From assembly GCF_003443735.1 (NCBI RefSeq), contig NZ_CP031969.1, positions 8,680,001 to 8,744,000 on the forward strand: a stretch of DNA of 64,000 nt. Direction: 5' to 3'. Below, in pieces: positions 60,501 to 64,000 of the stretch (the stretch's first letter is position 1; each line of letters starts with the position of its first letter). The notes under the pieces are model-generated. The model did not search any database. It was given only the letters and a program-made list of their open reading frames with translations, and was not told the origin of the DNA. A program made the position numbers and the translations under genes. Source of the DNA: Streptomyces sp. CC0208. Lineage in GTDB: Bacteria > Actinomycetota > Actinomycetes > Streptomycetales > Streptomycetaceae.

Positions 60501-61178
60501 CTATCCCTGTGTGGCGGTCCTTCCGAGCCATGGCCGCAGGCCCCGCTGCGCGACCTGAAGGACCTCGTCCGGGGACCGCTCGTCAGCTCGTTCGATCACA
60601 ACGAGACCCCAGCCGTTCCGGCGGACTGCGCCAAGTGTCACTGCACGCTCGCGCAGCAGGTACGTCACGGCCGAGGCGACGTCAGTCACCGGAGGGCGTA
60701 CCTCGTAACCGGCGAGTTTCCCGACGTACCAGTCCAGCCACTGCTTGCCTTCCCGCGTCGCAGCCCGGGACAGTGCGGACTCGGCATTCCCGTCGAGAAA
60801 GACCATGACCGGCCGGACCCGTGCGAGAACCTCGGTGAGGTCAGTCATGAAGGCGTCGATCGACTCTTCGCCGTGCCCCATGGACAGCAGCGTCGGCACG
60901 AAGGGCATCAGCGCATCCGTGATCACCACGTCATCGCCGCTCGCCACAACCGCATCGACGAACCTCGCAGTCGCCGCGATCAGTGTCCCCGGCTCGACCC
61001 TGCCTGTCGCCTTGAACTCCTGGGCCACCGCAGCGAACTGCGGTCGGGTCAGGACCTCCTCCTCGCGGAAGTGATCCACCCGCAGTTTCGAACCAGACAG
61101 CCATTGGGACAGTCCGGCACACAGCGTCGACTTGCCCACTCCGGGGGATGCTCCCCACACCGTGATCAGAACCGTCAT
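60501..61178 (-). CDS. P-loop ATPase/kinase-like protein
   Basis: 225 residues. Walker A VWGASPGVGKSTLCAGL at the start; VVITDALMPFVPTL may hold a Walker B Asp; VMVFLDGNAESALSRAATRE looks like a kinase lid or base-binding region. The pattern resembles small nucleoside-kinase-like or AAA_33 proteins. ATG at 61178. It stands alone; substrate unknown. Confidence 0.72.
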   Translation of the reverse strand: MTVLITVWGASPGVGKSTLCAGLSQWLSGSKLRVDHFREEEVLTRPQFAAVAQEFKATGRVEPGTLIAATARFVDAVVASGDDVVITDALMPFVPTLLSMGHGEESIDAFMTDLTEVLARVRPVMVFLDGNAESALSRAATREGKQWLDWYVGKLAGYEVRPPVTDVASAVTYLLRERAVTLGAVRRNGWGLVVIERADERSPDEVLQVAQRGLRPWLGRTATQG

Positions 61179-61494
61179 GTCTGCCGAGCCTAGGATCCAC
61201 AGACATCGGAGCGCGGCTGAACAACGCGAGCGTCTATCGGCTGACCAATATCGGACAGCCTTCGCGTGCCAATGCTGTGGGCCCGGCAGTTGCGACTCAT
61301 CCGCCCCGACAGCCTCGTTCGCGAGGTCTCCTGCGGCAACAGCACCAGCCCGCACCTTGGCTGCGCGCAGCCGGACGCCGTGGTCGCGCGGCCGCTGAGG
61401 TCCGGTCCGTGGCCGCCCGGGTCAGTTCCTGCCGGACAGCGGGTCAATACGTTTTCTCCCACCCCGTGAAGCGGGAGAACGAGGAGGCAGACCC
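61179..61494. other. Divergent promoter region
   Basis: 316 bases between the P-loop gene and the monooxygenase operon. GAGGAGG at 61480-61486 is the ribosome binding site of the latter. No other feature recognised. Confidence 0.5.
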
Positions 61495-62841
61495 GTGAAG
61501 GAAAGCCAGTTGGACACGTGCGTCATCGGGGCGGGACCTGCCGGTCTGGCGGTTGCCAGGGCCCTGGTGGAGCGGCATCTGCCGTACACGCATCTTGAGC
61601 GGCACACCGGGCCCGGCGGTATCTGGGACATCGACAGCCCCGGCAGCCCGATGTACGAGTCAGCTCACTTCATTTCGAGCAGGACCCTGTCGGGATTCGG
61701 CGGTTTCCCGATGCCCGACCACTTCGCGGACTATCCGCCCCACCGGCAGGTCCTGTCCTACCTGCGGTCCTTCGCCGACGCCTACGGGCTGAGGGACCGC
61801 ATCGAGTTCGGCGTCGAGGTCGAGAACGTCGAGAAGAACGCGGACGGCACGTGGACGGTCACCAGGTCCGACGGGCAGGAAAGCGTGCACGGCCAGGTCG
61901 TCGTGTGTACGGGCTCGCAGTGGCACCCCAACATCCCTGAACTGCCGGGTGAGTTCAGTGGGGAGGTCCGGCACACCGTCGGTTACCGCAGCGCGGAGGA
62001 GCTGCGGGGCAAGCGGGTCCTGGTGGTGGGTGCGGGGAACTCCGGGTGCGACATCGCGTGCGACGCGGCCCGGAGCGCGGACCACGCGGTGATCAGCATG
62101 CGGCGTGGGTACTGGTTCATCCCCAAGCACCTTTTCGGCCGGCCCGTGGACACCATCGCCAACAGCGGGCCGCACCTGCCGATGTGGCTGGCGCAGCGCG
62201 TCTTCGGTGCCCTCCTGCGGATCATCAACGGCGACCCGACGCGGCTGGGGCTGCCGAAGCCCGACCACAAGCTGTTCGAGACCCATCCGGCCATCAACTC
62301 GATGCTGATCCACCACCTCCAGCACGGCGACATCACGGCCAAGCCCGGGATCGCCCGCACCGAGGGCCGGACCGTGCACTTCACCGACGGAACGAGCGAC
62401 GACTTCGATCTCATCCTCCTGGCCACCGGCTACGTCCACAAGGTGCCGGTCGCGCAGCGGTACTTCGGCGTCGAGCAGCACCCCGACCTGTACCTGTCGT
62501 CGTTCTCGCGCGAGCACGAGGGCCTGTTCGGCATCGGCTTCGTCGAGACCAACGCCGGTGCGTACCAGCTCTTCGACATGCAGGCGCAGTTGATCGCCGG
62601 ATACCTCCATGACGTACAGCACCAGCGGCCGAACGCGGAGAGGTTCGCCCAGAGGATCCGTGCCGACCGGCCGGATCTGTCGGGCGGGCTGAAGTTCGTC
62701 GACTCGCCCCGCCACACCGGGTACGTCGACAGCGGGGCCTTCGTGAAGTACCTGCGCAAGGTCGCGGGGGAGATGGGCTGGCGCACCGAGGGCCGGCCGC
62801 CGTCCGTGCGATCCCTTCGACCCGCGGAGGCGACGGCGTGA
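61495..62841 (+). CDS. Flavin-containing monooxygenase
   Basis: 448 residues. FAD site VIGAGPAGLAVARALVE, NADP site VLVVGAGNSGCDIACDAAR, and the linking motif LLATGYVHKVP. The FMO/Baeyer-Villiger fingerprint region reads MRRGYWFIPKHLFGRP. GTG start after GAGGAGG. Stop overlaps the SDR start (GTGA). First gene of a three-gene operon; substrate unknown. Confidence 0.88.
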   Translation: MKESQLDTCVIGAGPAGLAVARALVERHLPYTHLERHTGPGGIWDIDSPGSPMYESAHFISSRTLSGFGGFPMPDHFADYPPHRQVLSYLRSFADAYGLRDRIEFGVEVENVEKNADGTWTVTRSDGQESVHGQVVVCTGSQWHPNIPELPGEFSGEVRHTVGYRSAEELRGKRVLVVGAGNSGCDIACDAARSADHAVISMRRGYWFIPKHLFGRPVDTIANSGPHLPMWLAQRVFGALLRIINGDPTRLGLPKPDHKLFETHPAINSMLIHHLQHGDITAKPGIARTEGRTVHFTDGTSDDFDLILLATGYVHKVPVAQRYFGVEQHPDLYLSSFSREHEGLFGIGFVETNAGAYQLFDMQAQLIAGYLHDVQHQRPNAERFAQRIRADRPDLSGGLKFVDSPRHTGYVDSGAFVKYLRKVAGEMGWRTEGRPPSVRSLRPAEATA

Positions 62842-63716
62842 GTGGGTTCGACTTCACCGACAAGGTCATCCTGGTGACCGGCGGCGCGGGCGGCATCGGC
62901 AGCGCGCTGTGCCGCCGCTTCGCCTCCGGCGGCGCCCGCTGCGTCGTCGTCGACATCGACGGGGTTCGCGCCAAGAAGATCGCCGCGGACCTTCCGGGCA
63001 CCGGGCACACGGGCATCGGCTGCGACCTGACGGACCGCGCCCAGGTGGAGCGGTTGTTCGACGTGGTCGCCGATGACCACGGTCGCCTCGACGTACTCGT
63101 CAACAACGTGGGCATGACCAGCGCGGAACGCTTCGACGTCCGCAGCGTCGAGAGCATCGAGCGGGAGATCGCCCTCAACCTGACCTCACCGCTGGTCGCG
63201 ACCCGGATCGCCATTCCCCTTCTCATGGCTTCCCGCGACCCGAGGGTGGTCACCACGGTCTCCCTCGGCGGGATCTTCCCGCTGGGCGAGACCCCGATCT
63301 ACACGGCTTCCAAGTTCGGGCTGCGTGGCGCGATGTTGGCCATCGGGCTCGACCTGAGGAGCAAGGGCATTCTGGCCGGGTCCGTGCTCCCGTCGGCGAC
63401 CGACACCCGGATGCTGCGCCAGGAGGCCGTGGACGGCGGGAACTCCATGCAGTTCCAGGACCGGCCCCAGCGGCCCGCCGACGTCGTCTCGGCGGTGGTG
63501 AGCCTGCTGGACAAGCCCCGACTGGAGGCCTACCCCCGGGCCGGCGAGTCCCGTCTGGTGCGGTTCGCGATGCTCGTACCGAACCTGCTGCCCCGGCTCT
63601 TCCCGCTGTTCCGAAAGCGCGGTGACCGCGGCATGGCCCGCTATCTGGAGGAACTCCGCCGCCGCGGACTGGCCCGCCGGACCGACGGGCGCTGGGAACT
63701 GGTGGAGGAGGCATGA
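62838..63716 (+). CDS. Short-chain dehydrogenase/reductase
   Basis: 292 residues. TGGAGGIGSALCRR (cofactor), NNVGMTSAE, and the YTASK catalytic pair in TPIYTASKFGLRG. A C-terminal extension after residue 235 (LVRFAMLVPNLLPRLFPLFR) is hydrophobic and may contact the membrane. Four-base overlaps on both sides show tight coupling with the monooxygenase and aldehyde dehydrogenase. Confidence 0.9.
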   Translation: MSGFDFTDKVILVTGGAGGIGSALCRRFASGGARCVVVDIDGVRAKKIAADLPGTGHTGIGCDLTDRAQVERLFDVVADDHGRLDVLVNNVGMTSAERFDVRSVESIEREIALNLTSPLVATRIAIPLLMASRDPRVVTTVSLGGIFPLGETPIYTASKFGLRGAMLAIGLDLRSKGILAGSVLPSATDTRMLRQEAVDGGNSMQFQDRPQRPADVVSAVVSLLDKPRLEAYPRAGESRLVRFAMLVPNLLPRLFPLFRKRGDRGMARYLEELRRRGLARRTDGRWELVEEA

Positions 63717-64000
63717 CCACGAACGAGACGCTGCACGTCGTCAACCCCGCCACCGGTGAGCCGATCATCACCCTGCCGGCCGCGAGCGCCGACGACGTCG
63801 CCAAGGCCGTCGAGCGGGCCCGCCAGGTCCACGACGCCGGGGTGTGGTCGCGGCTGCCGGTCCGCGAGCGAAGCGCGGTGCTGCTGCGGCTGGCCGAGCT
63901 CATGGAACGCGACGCGGAGATCCTCGCCCGGCTGGACAGCGAGGACGCGGGCAAGCCGATCACGGAGTGCCGTACGGGCGACGTACCGGGCGCGATCGAG
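63713..64000 (+). CDS. Aldehyde dehydrogenase, N-terminal part (runs off the window)
   Basis: 96 residues are visible, beginning MTTNETLHVVNPATGEPIIT, with AVERARQVHDAGVWSRLPVR and LLRLAELMERDAEILARLDS, typical of the first helices of aldehyde dehydrogenases. The start overlaps the SDR stop (ATGA). With the two upstream genes it makes an alcohol/ketone/aldehyde oxidation set (inference). The catalytic part lies beyond the window. Confidence 0.88.
   Translation, partial: MTTNETLHVVNPATGEPIITLPAASADDVAKAVERARQVHDAGVWSRLPVRERSAVLLRLAELMERDAEILARLDSEDAGKPITECRTGDVPGAIE

Noticed and set aside
1..64000. CRISPR arrays, tRNA or rRNA genes
   Set aside because: No regularly spaced direct repeats and no cloverleaf or rRNA-like segments were noticed on reading both strands; a covariance search would be decisive.

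Overview
The window looks like a piece of a Streptomyces chromosome, probably an arm. It is very GC-rich with strong G/C at third codon positions, uses many GTG starts behind GGAGG-type ribosome binding sites, and carries gene families typical of the genus (SAM-dependent methyltransferases of the Methyltransf_19 type, STAS/MEDS anti-sigma pairs, a CspA-type cold-shock protein, secreted beta-propellers). At least seven decayed genes and two IS5-type remnants show a plastic accessory region. No tRNA, rRNA or CRISPR was seen.

Layout. 0-6.4 kb: a MarR regulator, two tandem secreted propeller proteins, and an SRPBCC protein followed by a YdeP/FdhF-like molybdoenzyme. 6.5-12.9 kb: two oxidoreductases, each divergent from a TetR regulator with visible palindromic operators, then an LLM flavin oxidoreductase and a lipoprotein. 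12.9-16.6 kb: a large secreted BNR-type propeller and a stretch of decayed genes. 16.6-24.3 kb: a TetR regulator, an MFS pump, a GNAT enzyme, two exported alpha/beta hydrolases and an aldehyde dehydrogenase.

21-36.3 kb holds the most interesting signal. Nine copies of a 21-bp palindrome (GTCACC, nine bases, GGTGAC) lie in promoter regions of exported hydrolases, a 65-residue protein, a Tat-exported sulfite-oxidase-like enzyme with a cytochrome b partner, a tannase-family esterase, an SRPBCC protein and a CGNR zinc-finger regulator. The regulator carries two copies, one abutting its start codon. This reads as a compact, undescribed regulon, with the CGNR protein the best local candidate for the factor that binds the palindromes. 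Two ABC-F ATPases sit inside the same stretch. A separate 21-bp element is shared by the TetR/MFS divergent promoter and the aldehyde dehydrogenase promoter.

36.3-53.6 kb: an IS5 remnant, MFS plus ECF sigma factor, a glycosyltransferase, ornithine cyclodeaminase, a secreted peptidoglycan-binding protein, VOC/DHFR-type pair, methyltransferase, tiny membrane and secreted proteins, a CPBP protease, a cold-shock protein, an amino-acid dehydrogenase divergent from an Lrp regulator, and a STAS/MEDS pair.

53.7-60.4 kb: a glycopeptide-resistance cluster (vanK, a murF paralogue, vanH-vanA-vanX). It would rebuild peptidoglycan precursors ending in D-Ala-D-Lac: VanH makes D-lactate, VanA joins it to D-Ala, VanX removes D-Ala-D-Ala, the MurF paralogue attaches the depsipeptide, and VanK (FemX type) adds the branch residue. 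The vanK and vanH promoters are near-duplicates that extend into the first codons. vanR, vanS and vanJ are not in the window. A 1.14-kb IS5-type remnant with a passenger gene starts at the last base of the vanX stop codon. 60.5-64 kb: a P-loop protein and a flavin monooxygenase / SDR / aldehyde dehydrogenase operon that runs off the end.
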